64,000 nt of DNA from Isoetes taiwanensis (taxonomy: Eukaryota > Streptophyta > Lycopodiopsida > Isoetales > Isoetaceae): positions 8,399,003 through 8,463,002 of the forward strand of contig JAJEKV010000006.1 in the NCBI GenBank assembly GCA_021234155.1, given 5' to 3'. The notes below the pieces were generated by a model. That model worked only from the letters and a program-made list of their open reading frames with translations. It was not told where the DNA came from and did no database searches. The translations under genes and the position numbers were made by a program. Within the stretch, counting starts at the first letter, position 1. Each line of letters begins with the position of its first letter. Shown here piece after piece: positions 1-10,563 of this stretch.

Positions 1-536
1 ATTCAATGCAGGAAAGCTCTGCTGGGCCATTATCTCTATTAGCTCCCCATACACCTGATCTGCTATTCCGCTTTATCTGCTACTTCAGTATGTGTTGCTA
101 TCATAAGTCTGAACCATGACAGTCACAACAATATTATCACTGCCCGCTATTACAAAATTACGCACTATATCCCTCATTGTTTTGTTATTAATCGCCACTT
201 TCAAAACTTCCCCCAATACTATATGCATGTCTGGCTTTATCTACACCACATTCAGAGTTTAATGAGCAAAAGAAGCAAAAAGAGAAATAGGCAAGAAAAA
301 GATCTGTCAAGAAATGAAAACAACATTTAGAAAAGTTGCCAATCCTATAGTAACTACAAAGTTCTTATAATATGTCAAAATGTAACAAAAAAATTGCTTA
401 CTCTGTCAAATTTGCCCATGGCTTTAATTTTTTCAATCTCTGCCCTTCTTATTCTGATCATTTTATAGGTGAATTCATCTAAACTTTTTGCAATTTGTGG
501 AGTAATGTCTCCTAGCTTATGTTAAGGTAGCGTTGG
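1..536 (-). pseudogene. exon-like remnants of an unrecognised gene
   Basis: Two stretches read well on the minus strand. One is an open segment from about 531 to 402, followed at once by a GTAAGC splice donor; it contains the residues DITPQIAKSLDEFTYKM and a basic IRIRRAEIEKIKAMGK stretch. The second runs from about 250 to 77 (KVAINNKTMRDIVRNFVIAG) and ends in a stop, with further open sequence in another frame down to position 1. I do not recognise the family. The order and donor site suggest consecutive exons of one minus-strand gene that continues left of the window. The change of frame near 77 suggests decay or sequence error. Confidence 0.35.
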
Positions 537-1227
537 ATTTTCTAGAAGGGCTAGAACATGTCCATAAACCTATGTGTGTGACAATGTCATTTGCATTGTC
601 AAATGCAATTGCAAATGGATTCTCCAGAAGAAATGGAGACAAAGTTCCTATTTCAATCCAGATCCAAGCTTGCATATAGAGCCCAGGATCATGCGCATAG
701 AAAGATCCTGCAAATCATCCGAGCATACGATCAGATGGATATAAAATGGTATAAAATTGTTCAAATAGAACATTGATATTTGTTGCTACACCTTCCATGT
801 TATTTGCAAACCATGTATACTCTATGCCAACCTTGTTTCTTACAGAAGTCCATGGCTGTCCTTCAAGGATATTTAAGATTAAATTGCTCACGAATGCCCA
901 AAGTACCAGAATTTAAAAGAGTAGTTATCAACCTTCAATGACCCAAGAGCATTATCATGAGATTATTCCACGGTCCAGAAGTAAATTGTGAATACATACC
1001 TATAAAAACATTCATGAGATAGAGGTTCACAAACAAAAAAGAACAAGGAAATCTAAAATTTGATCTTATGCAATATGCACCACTATGCACATGCAGACTG
1101 GATTTGTTGCCTAAGCTCTCAGAAAGAACAGATTGACTTCCAATTTGACATAGCCAACTTATGATCTTAATGCACGTTGCCATCATAATGCTAGATGGCG
1201 CTTCAAAAATACGAGCTTTTAAAAGGG

Positions 1228-1335
1228 AAAAAGTAGTCTCAAAACCAAACATTTTAACCTAGAATAGAGACAAAGAGGGCGAAAAAGTAATCTCAAATCC
1301 AAACATTTTAACCAAGAATAGAGACAAAGAGGGCA
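1228..1335. repeat. 54 bp tandem duplication
   Basis: Two adjacent copies with a period of 54 bp share the cores CCAAACATTTTAACC and AGAATAGAGACAAAGAGGGC. They differ at a few positions, so the duplication is not recent. Confidence 0.85.
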
Positions 1336-1527
1336 TACACGTTATAGGATAAGCCAGGTCGATCATGGTAGAATAATCACATATAGATACCAGTAGCACC
1401 ATCCAATTCCTTATGTTCAGTGGCTCACTTGTAAGTGTGATCAATGACTCCTTTTATCTATTCTTGCATAACCTGGCCACAAATGAAGATGATTCGCAAC
1501 TCAAGAAGTAGAAACATGCATAATAAA

Positions 1528-2510
1528 CCATTCTGGGAAGGGACTCGCAAAGAACACAAAACCGGCCATAGATAGGCTTGTCATTCATCACAGCAGCAGG
1601 ATACAATGTTTGAAGAATAGATAGGGGTAGCCGACCATAGGAACAATATCGGGCCACCCCAGAAAAAAGAAATGTGCACAGGCAGTATAGAAGGGTAATG
1701 GCGACAACTTCTCATCAGGGATAAAAAACCCTGCCCTTTCGGGTTTTCGAGGAAAACCCTAATGAGAAATGGTCGCCAACAACCTTGAATGTGTTGCCTG
1801 GAGAACCGAAGGAGATGGGTCGATGGCGAAGCCAAATAAAGCAGGACCTTGGAAGACGGCATAAAATCTGCAAGCAACACAAAGAACCCTAAAAAACACC
1901 ATGAATGGTTAGAGAAAATCAAACATGCATGGCAGTGACGAGGCAAGCCGCACAACAACAAGCCCTCAACAATATAAGCGATAGAAACATAGGAAGAAGA
2001 ACATAGCAGAAAAAGAGAAAGCATCACCCAATAGGGTGGAGAAAAGCATCATCCAAGGGGTGGAGAACAATCATGTAATAAGAAATATGCGTCACCCTCG
2101 AGGTGGAAAAAAACAGCATCACCCGCAGGTGGAGAATAATGCGGCATAATGCCGATGAAAAAAGAAAAACATTATTAGAGCGACACCCAAGGTGGACAAC
2201 AACAAAGAGTGCCGGAACCAAAACATAGATGAAAAATCACCCGTTAGACGTTAGGAACTGTAAACAAACATATATAGAAATAGAAACAGCACCGAGGTGG
2301 AAAAAGAAAAGTAGCATCACCAACAGACGAGCTCAAAATAACATATAAGGGCAGGTAGGGGGGGAAAGAGATGATGTTGTGAGAAGACGCCGATAACAAG
2401 CCACAAGAAGGATGAGCACATATATAACTGCCGTCCAATACCAGAATAGCGATCCGAGGGCTCGGATCGATGCCATTCTGGGAAGGGACTCGCAAAGAAC
2501 ACAAAACCGG
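1528..2510. repeat. 38 bp direct repeat, 945 bp apart
   Basis: An identical 38 bp sequence starting CCATTCTGGGAAGGGACT lies at 1528-1565 and 2473-2510. The two copies may be internal repeats of one element or remnants of a duplication. Confidence 0.85.
2022..2301. repeat. array of CACCC/GGGTG mini-hairpins
   Basis: Six short inverted repeats of the form CACC(C) - 2 to 5 nt - (G)GGTGG occur near 2025, 2050, 2093, 2120, 2183 and 2290. Most are preceded by GCAT or GCGT and followed by AGAA or AAAA. Spacing is irregular (about 25 to 110 bp), so this is a degenerate array and not a simple tandem repeat. Confidence 0.6.
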
Positions 2511-2912
2511 TCGACTACCAGAGAACTTCCTTACCTACAAGCCCAAGGTTAAGACAATGAAGAAAACGAAAAGGCTAAACAAAAAACGATATATAGGCAA
2601 GGGTATGGTTAGAAGGATAACTTGATCCAAAATAATAGGCTCACAAAAAAGACAGGCCTAACAAATGACATAAAAAGGGGAAAGCGAAGGCAATGTTAAC
2701 CAAAGTGCATGTGAAGGGTAGGACAAAAGGATAATTTGAACCTTTGGCTTCTACCTAGAGCACAAATGACAACGAACAAGAGGGCACCACACACGTGGAA
2801 ATTTGACATTTGGAAACCTAGAAATCCCTTAGGCAACACAAGCTAGACATAGAGAAAAATAAAGATGCGCTTTAAATACAACAAGGTGCTGCGCACGGAG
2901 GGTTGCCCTCTA
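2458..2912. repeat. segment shared with repeats at 24.5 and 29.7 kb
   Basis: The 18-mer GGGCTCGGATCGATGCCA at 2458-2475 recurs at 29710-29727. CGGAGGGTTGCCCTCTA at 2896-2912 recurs at 24541-24557. This suggests one dispersed repeat family present three times in the window in different degrees of truncation. Confidence 0.55.
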
Positions 2913-3212
2913 TGGCCGGAGAGTGAAGTGGCTTAAGTTGTAGTTGTAGAGAATAGAGTGTAAGAGTCGAAATTGCTATTTTGAAATATTTATATTTTGT
3001 GAAGGTGATGGTGTGCATTTGCATTACTAAGTTCTGCTTAGCCTAGGTGTTGAGGTGTTGTTGGAGTAGGATGCAGTTGGACATATGGACTTTGGGGTTT
3101 GAGTGCAAGGTATTGGCGATTGGTGTTTGGTATGGAATCGATATTCGCGGAGTTTATTATCCTTCTCGAAAAGAAAGATTCGAAGCCGGATTCGAAGTGG
3201 TTTATAATTCAC

Positions 3213-3720
3213 CTAGTGTTGACTGTAATACACGCGTACGCATATCAACAAGTTATGATGAAATAACTCCAATTTGACACTTAATGGATGATAAATAGTA
3301 TTTAGCATTGCATCATATATTGAAGCAAGATCAATATTTGCCATCTGACCCTCTTCGTCTTCTCCTTCATGTAATAAGATTTCCTCCTCAGAACTTGCAT
3401 TTGGAACAAATAAAAACTTTGGTGGAACATTTGATCTTCTTTTGGATGCTGAGATTTCCAGACTGTTTATCTGATGGCGCTCCCTTGCATAAGCCATCAC
3501 TTTCTCAAGCACCTTAACCATGGTATCTGCATACCTGGATTCTGTTCCTGGCTTTACAAAAGCATGTCATTGGCTATCATAACCAAATCCCCAACCTTGA
3601 TGTGCAAATAGACCTCTGCCTTTACCACCTCCGCCACCCCAGAGATGTCAACATCGCCCTCCGGAGATGTCACCGTCATATCTAGAATGTCTCATAAAAA
3701 GACACTTTTAACATGGAAAC
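3213..3720 (-). pseudogene. coding remnant, family not recognised
   Basis: Read on the minus strand from about 3687, an open segment (MTVTSPEGDVDISGVAEVVK, then a VGDLVMIANDML stretch) shifts frame near 3565. It continues as a 102-codon frame at 3213-3521 with an acidic patch (SSEEEILLHEGEDEEG). A single-base change would join the two. It may be an upstream part of the gene whose remnants lie at 1-536, but nothing in the sequence proves this. No domain was recognised. Confidence 0.35.
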
Positions 3721-4379
3721 AACTTGCTTCACATTCTGCTCCAAGTAATAACTTTTGAATTTAGGGTAAGAGCTTGAAATGCAGGGTCCAGAGATTGCGC
3801 GAAAAGCGATTGCGCGAAAAGGGGACTTTTGCTTCCCTTCACTACAAAATGTAATGTAGGGAGCCAAAGAAATTACCTGTTGCTATGCTTGACTCAATTG
3901 AGCACTGAATTCGAATCAACATGTTCCTTCACCGGATGGGCAAAATTGTTTGCCCAAGTTTCATTCCAGAGTATTGGCAACTGCCACATGGCTTCACCAA
4001 AACACTCTTCTAGGACAACGAGACAAGCAGCAAGAGCTTTTGTTGATATCCAAGGAAGGAAGATATGCAAAGGCAAAACTCAATGTTCACATCAGTTATG
4101 TTAACCGCTATAAAAGACCATTGTTTGAGAATATACCATTTGTTTTTTATTGGGAAAAATTGATGTCCTCTTGTATTCGTATTCGACTACGAAAACCAAG
4201 CATCATCGGCTGTTTTCACTTATAGCCTGATGTATTCTGATCAACACAACAAAAATTCCCTCAGCATAATTGTACATTATTTATTTCGATATACAAAAAA
4301 ATCCATTCTTGAGGAATCGAATCTTATCGTGAGGCAGACAAAAGAGAAATGCCCACTAATATCAACACTCCAGCCAAGA
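3721..4379. other. no gene seen
   Basis: Only short frames without recognisable content. A 13 bp near-duplicate (GCGAAAAGCGATT / GCGAAAAGGGGAC) near 3800 is the only local structure noted. Confidence 0.5.
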
Positions 4380-5225
4380 TTGCCACGAATAAACCATTCA
4401 AAAAGTTGTGTCTCTCAGTTCCACCTCCCTAGAATGCGTGTCCATAAATTGCCAATAACAAATACAATTTTACTATGCCATTTCAATTCATGTAATACTA
4501 ACTTGAAGTAAGGTATTAAGGCCATGTTCGCACCCTGTAGCAATATGACCCATATGTCCAGCCATTGCAATAGCACCTATATTGCAACATGGATTTTCTT
4601 AACACAAGCACAAAGTTATATATTAATGTTAATGCATTGGGGTGGAAAAGACGTACTAATACCAACAAGGATGATGAAGATAGCTACAATTGCTAGAGGT
4701 AAATTGTGAACATGTCCATGGGGATCGACATGCAAGCCTCCTAAAAATGACACTGGTGCAAGACCATAAACACACAAAATATGCTAGTTAGAAAAAGAGA
4801 ATGTTTGAAACATAAACAACCTACAGCCTTTTCAACTAGAAGCTTACCAACAACTGCAGTACCACACCACACTCCAGTGCCAACTAATGTTTTATTTAGT
4901 GAAAACACTTCATGATGCATGGAATTAAAAAAAGGAGAACGGATTGAGTTCTAATGAACTTGTTTCTAAATGCAGTACCTGAAACACCCATCATCCTTAC
5001 AGCCCGATAAGCATTGGCAGCAGAGAGGACAAAAATAAGACCACTAAGCAAGCCAGAGAGATGTCCAGACAAAATGGTGTTTGACGAGGACCAAGAAGCA
5101 ACTGAGGCCAATTCCGAGGCTGCAATAACAATGGCCAACTCAAAACTAAGACGGACTAAAAAAGGAGAAGTCAAATTGAAGGAATCATTTTCTTGGGACT
5201 ATATAAGACAACAAAGAATTCATTG
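4380..5225 (-). pseudogene. multi-pass membrane protein exons (unrecognised)
   Basis: Minus-strand reading gives a series of hydrophobic exon-like pieces. The first is a 92-codon frame at 4896-5174 after a pyrimidine-rich tract ending in TTTTTTAG; it carries two likely membrane spans (FELAIVIAASELAS and LSGLLSGLIFVLSAANAY) and a GTACTG donor. A short piece near 4850-4890 (LVGTGVWCGTAVVG) is followed by GTAAGC. Two similar segments at about 4620-4740 and 4330-4470 share the pattern HN-x(2-5)-AIxA-x(3)-ILVGIS. This looks like a spliced membrane protein gene, or a decayed copy. No family could be named; rhomboid was considered for the GHLSGLLSG motif but the catalytic residues are not visible. 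Confidence 0.35.
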
Positions 5226-5605
5226 AGGATGCGGTTGGCATTACATTCAGGATGCGGTTGGCATTATAGTGCTGAAATATGTGTAATGAAATGGCCACTA
5301 TCAATTGCTTGAGTCAATAAGACTTAGCAAAGATTGCAACCTCCTCTGACACCTTTCTTGTCATTAAGCAAGGCATAATAGTATTGGGCTGGAGGAGAAT
5401 GGATAAATGGCAGCAAGGAAGATGACGTGCGCCATTTTTCTTGATTTGTTTGTCCTTTTCCCGGATTTTTCAGTTCAAACTCTTTTCTTGGCAATTCTCC
5501 CTCGGAATTCATCAATTTCTGCTTGATTTGGCTTGAATTTGAGAGTGATCTGCTAGCTGCCCTTGTAGAGGGTCAGCTTCATCAAATTACTCATGCTTTG
5601 AGCTA

Positions 5606-5905
5606 TTGATGGACACTAAAATCTTCACAATTCTCAAACATGGCTCAAGATTTACCTGTGGTTTTCTCTCAGGTTCATCTTCAGAATTATGGAATTCTTT
5701 GATTACCAATACCTACTTCCCAGATTCCCTATTCCGGCAAGAGTATACATTTGTCCCAAGCTGCGTTGAATTTGAAACAGAGATGCTTAATTCATGGCTA
5801 GAGGAATTCATAGGTGACAGCAAGATTTCAGCAACAGGAATTTTCAGAGTTAATTGTGAATGGACAGAAGAAAAGATCATTGTGAAGGTTTATTCAGAGA
5901 ATTAG
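5606..5905 (+). CDS. short ORF in the LINE 5' region
   Basis: A 99-codon frame (contains EFIGDSKISATGIFRVN) on the LINE strand upstream of ORF1. It has no recognised domain. It may be LINE 5' sequence or an unrelated fragment; the LINE 5' end cannot be placed from sequence alone. Confidence 0.25.
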   Translation: MMDTKIFTILKHGSRFTCGFLSGSSSELWNSLITNTYFPDSLFRQEYTFVPSCVEFETEMLNSWLEEFIGDSKISATGIFRVNCEWTEEKIIVKVYSEN

Positions 5906-6013
5906 AAAATTGGGATTGATTTGTATTTGAACGGTATTCTTCGTAAAGATTTGATTTGCATGGCTTACGGTTTGGCAATCCGATCTCTTTTAGTTAATTT
6001 TGATTCTATCTAA

Positions 6014-6564
6014 TTGGCTTTCTCCCTTGTTTTCTTCTTTTCCTCTTTCTGGGCTTTCAATTCCGTCCGCGCTCTTTTGTTGTTTCAACCTGTGCTTTTT
6101 CCAATGGCCTTAAATTCCTCTGTAAACCCTAAAAATTTATCCTTTCTTCACTCCTTTGCCAAAATTCCTGCGCATGAACGCCCCGCTGTTCTTCAAAGCT
6201 TGATTTCCTTCCAAGAGAAGCCACAAGAAACTATCCTCTTCAGAAATTTTGCAAATTTACCAGCTTCTACTCCTGAAATGGATCCAATTTCGCATGAAGT
6301 CCCCTTCTGGGATAATCTTTCTGCTGATCTCGATCTGGGGGCACTCGCACCCCATTGATCCAAATACTTGGTATCCCACTGCGGTATGGAGTCATGAGAA
6401 TTCAACGGGAGCTGCGATCAGATGAAGATCTGGATGACAGACTAAAGAGAACTAGACCTCCTTATCTTCAGCAAAGCAAGATGAGGCTCTACAGTGGTAT
6501 TTCTCTTAATCTTCCTGTTGTTCATTCTAGAGTTGATGCTTTATCCAATTTAAATTTGTCATAG
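6014..6564 (+). pseudogene. LINE ORF1, N-terminal part (frameshifted)
   Basis: The frame at 6014-6358 reads MALNSSVNPKNLSFLHSF from an internal ATG near 6104 and ends near 6358. The reading continues to 6564 in the frame used by downstream ORF1. The segment leads directly into the 484-codon ORF1 body, so it is taken as the ORF1 N-terminus broken by frameshifts. Confidence 0.5.
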
Positions 6565-6672
6565 TCAAGGTCCAAAAATGTGGGATTAAGCTTGACAAAC
6601 TATGGGCTTTTCTCCTTAACCTAAATAAAGGTATCATAATTCAAAGTTTCTTGGCTTAATTTCCCTTACATT

Positions 6673-8127
6673 ATGCTTGAGTGTGGGAATGCTAGATCAG
6701 CTAATTTCTTTCTCAACTATGGTCCCCTGACTTTTGAAACCACTCAGCTGTCCTTTCTCAAATGGCATCCAAAACTTGATATTGAACAAATGAACAATCT
6801 TTGTACTGCCTCAACTTCACTTTTTGGACTTAATCCTATCTATTGGGACGAAGAATGTTTCAAACTTCTATTTAACACTATTGGCACCTATATTTCTACT
6901 GAATACTCTCCATCCAAACCTCCACGTGCCTTTGTGCAGCTAGACCTTTCCAAAGAAATTCCTATTTCCATTCCTTTCATAGATGCCTTTGGAGTAGAAT
7001 CTTCCTTAGCTCTTAGATGGTCTGGATTGCCATCCCAATGCCAAAAATATTTCCAAAGACATTTCTGGTACTCTGACTGTAAGTCTTCCACAGTTTCAAT
7101 TCAAAACAGCAAAGATAATGTGGTTGAAGGGGAGAAGATAGCAGGCTCTACTCAACTTCTTCCAGGTGATAATTCTAAGGAACACTCTGATAGTGAGGGT
7201 GTGATTCAAGCAAATGAATCCAAGGTTCTGGACACATTTCACAAATTGCCAGAGAATGACAATTTCAAATGGACCAAAGTCAATGGCAGCTACAAAAGGA
7301 TTCAGAAACAGAAAGCAGTAAGGGAGCAGATTAAAGCCAAGGAAAAAATCCTTGAGGACAACTCTTTCAGATATAAGAAGAACACTGGTATAACAATTGG
7401 GGAGCCAAAACTTTTGGTTAAAGGTACTGTTCCAGAAAAAGTTAATCATGCTTCTCATGACCTATGCTTGACTCTGACCAATATCATCAAGGATGCTAGA
7501 AAACAAGATAAGGGTCATTGTTATAGTCTTATGGACTTCCCAATCAAAAATGTCAGCAAGACCGGATCATTAACTATAAAATCTCAGGATAAAGCTAAAC
7601 AGAAAATGAATTCTTTTGGAAAGAATTCACAGACCTCTTCTGCTACTTCAGCAAGCCTAACTCAGCAAAATATAACTTCTAATGTGCCTCATTGTCAATC
7701 AGATTTGGTTTTGTCCAAATCTGTTTGCCATACCAATGAAGTCAACTATGATGGAAACAATCTGCAACAAGGGAGTGTGGCTCAACATCAAGATAAGCTG
7801 CTTATAGACTGTCAAAACACTTTTCAGGTATTATCTGACCCGGATATTAATTTAGATCCTGATTTACATAAGAGCAAAGTATGTTGCCCCTCTACTGCCC
7901 TTCCTACACCACAATCAACCCAGATTCTCTCACCCCCCAAACAGCCTATTCCTACCCCTCCAGTTCTGCCACCTCTGCCATCACTTATTGATTTGGACTA
8001 TCCCATCATAAATGTGCCCCTTAGTCCTCCAAAAATATCCAGTAAAGTTGCAGATCAGCTAGCTTCCCTGCAAATGGCTCTTGACTCAGAAGATAAGGAT
8101 CAATCACAGGAAAGTGAGGTCGTATAA
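6673..8127 (+). CDS. LINE ORF1 body (nucleic-acid-binding Gag-like protein)
   Basis: 484 codons. The first 135 residues have the layout of plant L1 ORF1 proteins: a hydrophobic and aromatic fold (FLNYGPLTFETTQLSFLKWH, then LDLSKEIPISIPFIDAFG), followed by a short motif GLPSQCQKYF where related proteins carry the zinc-knuckle lead-in 'LP..C'. Here the knuckle itself is degenerate. The rest is low-complexity and charged, with a proline-rich tract near residues 410-450. The known role of the family is binding element RNA in the ribonucleoprotein. It is in the same frame as the next ORF1 piece, with stops in between. Confidence 0.75.
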   Translation: MLECGNARSANFFLNYGPLTFETTQLSFLKWHPKLDIEQMNNLCTASTSLFGLNPIYWDEECFKLLFNTIGTYISTEYSPSKPPRAFVQLDLSKEIPISIPFIDAFGVESSLALRWSGLPSQCQKYFQRHFWYSDCKSSTVSIQNSKDNVVEGEKIAGSTQLLPGDNSKEHSDSEGVIQANESKVLDTFHKLPENDNFKWTKVNGSYKRIQKQKAVREQIKAKEKILEDNSFRYKKNTGITIGEPKLLVKGTVPEKVNHASHDLCLTLTNIIKDARKQDKGHCYSLMDFPIKNVSKTGSLTIKSQDKAKQKMNSFGKNSQTSSATSASLTQQNITSNVPHCQSDLVLSKSVCHTNEVNYDGNNLQQGSVAQHQDKLLIDCQNTFQVLSDPDINLDPDLHKSKVCCPSTALPTPQSTQILSPPKQPIPTPPVLPPLPSLIDLDYPIINVPLSPPKISSKVADQLASLQMALDSEDKDQSQESEVV

Positions 8128-8238
8128 ATTGGATTCTTGTGACTATGTCCTTGAGACTCCACAAGGTGCGTGAGAGAAGAACATATGGAGCAACATGAAA
8201 ATTCGGGCAAGTTAATCATTACGCTCCTTTAAATAATC

Positions 8239-8526
8239 TTGATATTAATTCTATGTTTCATTTTTTATCACGGTGGTTATTCCGATAATAGTGACCATAG
8301 TGATCATAGTGATGGTGAGGATCACTTAATTGACAAAGAGAATTGGGGAAAGGAAGAGTATCTTCTGGAAAATTCTACCAAACCATCTGTGCCTGACAGA
8401 GATCATCCAGCTAATAAATCTAGTAAAAAGGTTGTGAACAATAAAGGAAAGCCTATATCAGGGTTGAACAAAACTCCTGCTCAAAATACAAGGAGCAAAA
8501 AGAAATCAAAATCTTATAGATATTGA
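8239..8526 (+). pseudogene. LINE ORF1, C-terminal tail
   Basis: A 95-codon frame with an acidic repeat (DNSDHSDHSDGED) encoded by short GATAGTGAC-like repeats and a basic end (NTRSKKKSKSYRY). It lies between the ORF1 body and ORF2 on the same strand and ends 33 bp before the ORF2 ATG. It is probably the end of ORF1, separated from the body by a small deletion near 8127. Confidence 0.55.
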
Positions 8527-8559
8527 CTTTCCCCTTCTCTGCTTAATCTCTCTCTAGAT

Positions 8560-10563
8560 ATGAAGATTTTATCTTGGAATCTTAGAGGAATTAAAGGCCC
8601 TCTTAAAAGAAGAAGAGCCATTGCTCAAATCAGGTTGTATAAAGCTGATATTATTCTTCTTCAGGAGATCAAGCTTCCCTCCTTTGAAGCTAGTAACTTG
8701 GGTGATTGGATTTATCCAAATTCCTCCTCTATTTGGATTGATTCTGTGGGGGCGAGTGGTGGCCTTGCTATCATTTGGAGGGCTGACCTTAATCATATCT
8801 CTTGTTACAATGGCCCTTCCAGAACATGGCAAGCTGTTACTCTTTCTGTTTCCAATTCTGTCTTTGGTATTGTTAATATCTATGCTCCAACTAATCCAAA
8901 TGATAGAGAACCTGTTTGGAAAGAGATCAACTCTTGGCTAGCCTCACAAAATTTGGACAACTGGATTATTGCTGGGGATTTTAATAACACTCCTTCCTGG
9001 GATCTGAAATTAGGGAACAAAATAAATATGACTAGATCTGAGAGGCAAGCCTGGGACTCCCTCATTTCTGATAATGGCCTGATCTATATCCCCTCCTCGA
9101 CTGCCAATTATACTTGGTCAAATAAGCAAAAAGATAAAGCTAGAGTATATTGTACTTTGGACAGATTCTATGTCTCCAATCCTTCCACTTCCTTCTGGGA
9201 TAACAGTTTTGTCTCTAGTGATGAGGGAACTTCTATTTCTGATCATCAACCTCAATTTCTGCATACTTCTCATGTCACCAGGATCCAAAGGCAGGGTAGC
9301 ACAACTTTTAAGTTTAATTCATCTCTCCTGAATAATGAGAATTTCTGCTCACAGTTTTCTGCCTTCTATGAGGATCAGGGAAATATAGATATGCATCAGG
9401 GAAATCAGTTCTATTCTAAAATCAAAGCTATCAAGTCTTGGATTAAGAAATGGTCTAAAGATAGGCATCTTCAATGTGAAATGGAAAAAAATCAACTTCT
9501 CATGCTCATGAAGGAAATCAGATCTTTACTTCAGCAAGATCTAACAAATTTAAACCTGCAAATAGGAGAGGAGGTTTTAGAAAGGAAGATTAAAAACATT
9601 GAGGAGATAGAAGCTAAAGGATCGGCCATCAGATGTAAAATCAAATACACCAACCACATGGATTCTGGCAGCTCAAAGTTTTTCTTCAGGGTAGCTAAAA
9701 GTAGGGTGCTTTCGAAACTCTATAATGAAGTTGAGGATGATAATGGGGAAAAATACTCTTTTCACTCTGACATCTCTTCTTTCTTCAGAGACAAATATAT
9801 GGATATTTTTATGAGCAAACCTATTCCTGACATGGCCAAGGCAACTGACTTCAAAAATCTGGTGAATAATATCCTTCCTGCTGCTCCTGAAGTTATGAAT
9901 GCTACTATAAGTGACCCTCCTTCCCAGAATGAGATCCTAACTACCCTTTCTTCTCTCAGTAAGGGAAAATCCCCTGGTCCTGATGGGCTGCCAGCTGAGT
10001 TTTATGTCAAGTTCTGGGATATCCTTAAAGATGATATTACTTCCATGGTCCATGACTTCTGGAATAATGATTGCCTTCAGACTTCTATTGCCAGTGGATT
10101 CATAGCTTTGATCCCAAAAGTTGATCATCCAAATAAATTTCAAGATTGGAGACCTATCTCTCTCACTAATACTTCCTATAAGCTTTGTGCCAAGATTATT
10201 GCTCTCAGAATTAATAGCTATCTTCAAAGGAACATCAGTCCCAATCAGTCAGCTTTTCTACCCAAGAGATACATTCTGGATAATTATGTGGCAGCCATGG
10301 AGGGTTTACATTGGAACAAAATTTCAAACCAGAATTGCATTTTACTTAAACTGGACTTCAAGAGAGCCTTTGACTCGGTCAGATGGGATTTTCTTGAATT
10401 TGCTATGGTCAAACTTGGTTTTCATCCTAAGCTCATTAATCTCATCCTCGGGCTTAATCTCAGATCCAAATCAATTTGTGCTTATAAATGGTGTGCCCTC
10501 TGGTTTTTCTCTTTATCTTGTGGAGTTAGGCAAGGATGTCCTCTTGCTCCTTACCTTTTCTAG
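8560..10563 (+). CDS. LINE ORF2: AP-endonuclease and N-terminal RT
   Basis: 667 codons from ATG. Residues 1-235 are an APE-type endonuclease: WNLRG near residue 6, catalytic-type QEIK near 35, GDFNNTP near 137 and SDHQP near 223. Residues 430-667 are the start of the RT: SPGPDGLPAEFY near 470, IALIPK, DWRPISL, the motif A aspartate in LKLDFKRAFDSV near 598, and GVRQGCPLAPYLF at the end. The protein nicks target DNA and copies LINE RNA. The frame stops at a TAG directly after the GCP-LAP motif, before the catalytic xxDD box. In intact LINEs the protein continues for several hundred more residues. Confidence 0.9.
   Translation: MKILSWNLRGIKGPLKRRRAIAQIRLYKADIILLQEIKLPSFEASNLGDWIYPNSSSIWIDSVGASGGLAIIWRADLNHISCYNGPSRTWQAVTLSVSNSVFGIVNIYAPTNPNDREPVWKEINSWLASQNLDNWIIAGDFNNTPSWDLKLGNKINMTRSERQAWDSLISDNGLIYIPSSTANYTWSNKQKDKARVYCTLDRFYVSNPSTSFWDNSFVSSDEGTSISDHQPQFLHTSHVTRIQRQGSTTFKFNSSLLNNENFCSQFSAFYEDQGNIDMHQGNQFYSKIKAIKSWIKKWSKDRHLQCEMEKNQLLMLMKEIRSLLQQDLTNLNLQIGEEVLERKIKNIEEIEAKGSAIRCKIKYTNHMDSGSSKFFFRVAKSRVLSKLYNEVEDDNGEKYSFHSDISSFFRDKYMDIFMSKPIPDMAKATDFKNLVNNILPAAPEVMNATISDPPSQNEILTTLSSLSKGKSPGPDGLPAEFYVKFWDILKDDITSMVHDFWNNDCLQTSIASGFIALIPKVDHPNKFQDWRPISLTNTSYKLCAKIIALRINSYLQRNISPNQSAFLPKRYILDNYVAAMEGLHWNKISNQNCILLKLDFKRAFDSVRWDFLEFAMVKLGFHPKLINLILGLNLRSKSICAYKWCALWFFSLSCGVRQGCPLAPYLF

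Larger units (their letters stand above)
537..3200. other. 2.7 kb without a supportable gene
   Basis: Open frames here are short and none resembles a known protein. The stretch holds a 54 bp tandem duplication, a 38 bp direct repeat, an array of small hairpins and segments shared with repeats near 24.5 kb and 29.6 kb, all listed separately. It reads as old repeat DNA. Confidence 0.6.

Noticed and set aside
4896-5174. Rhomboid protease
   Set aside because: GHLSGLLSG resembles the rhomboid histidine region, but no GxSG serine motif or six-span layout can be seen.
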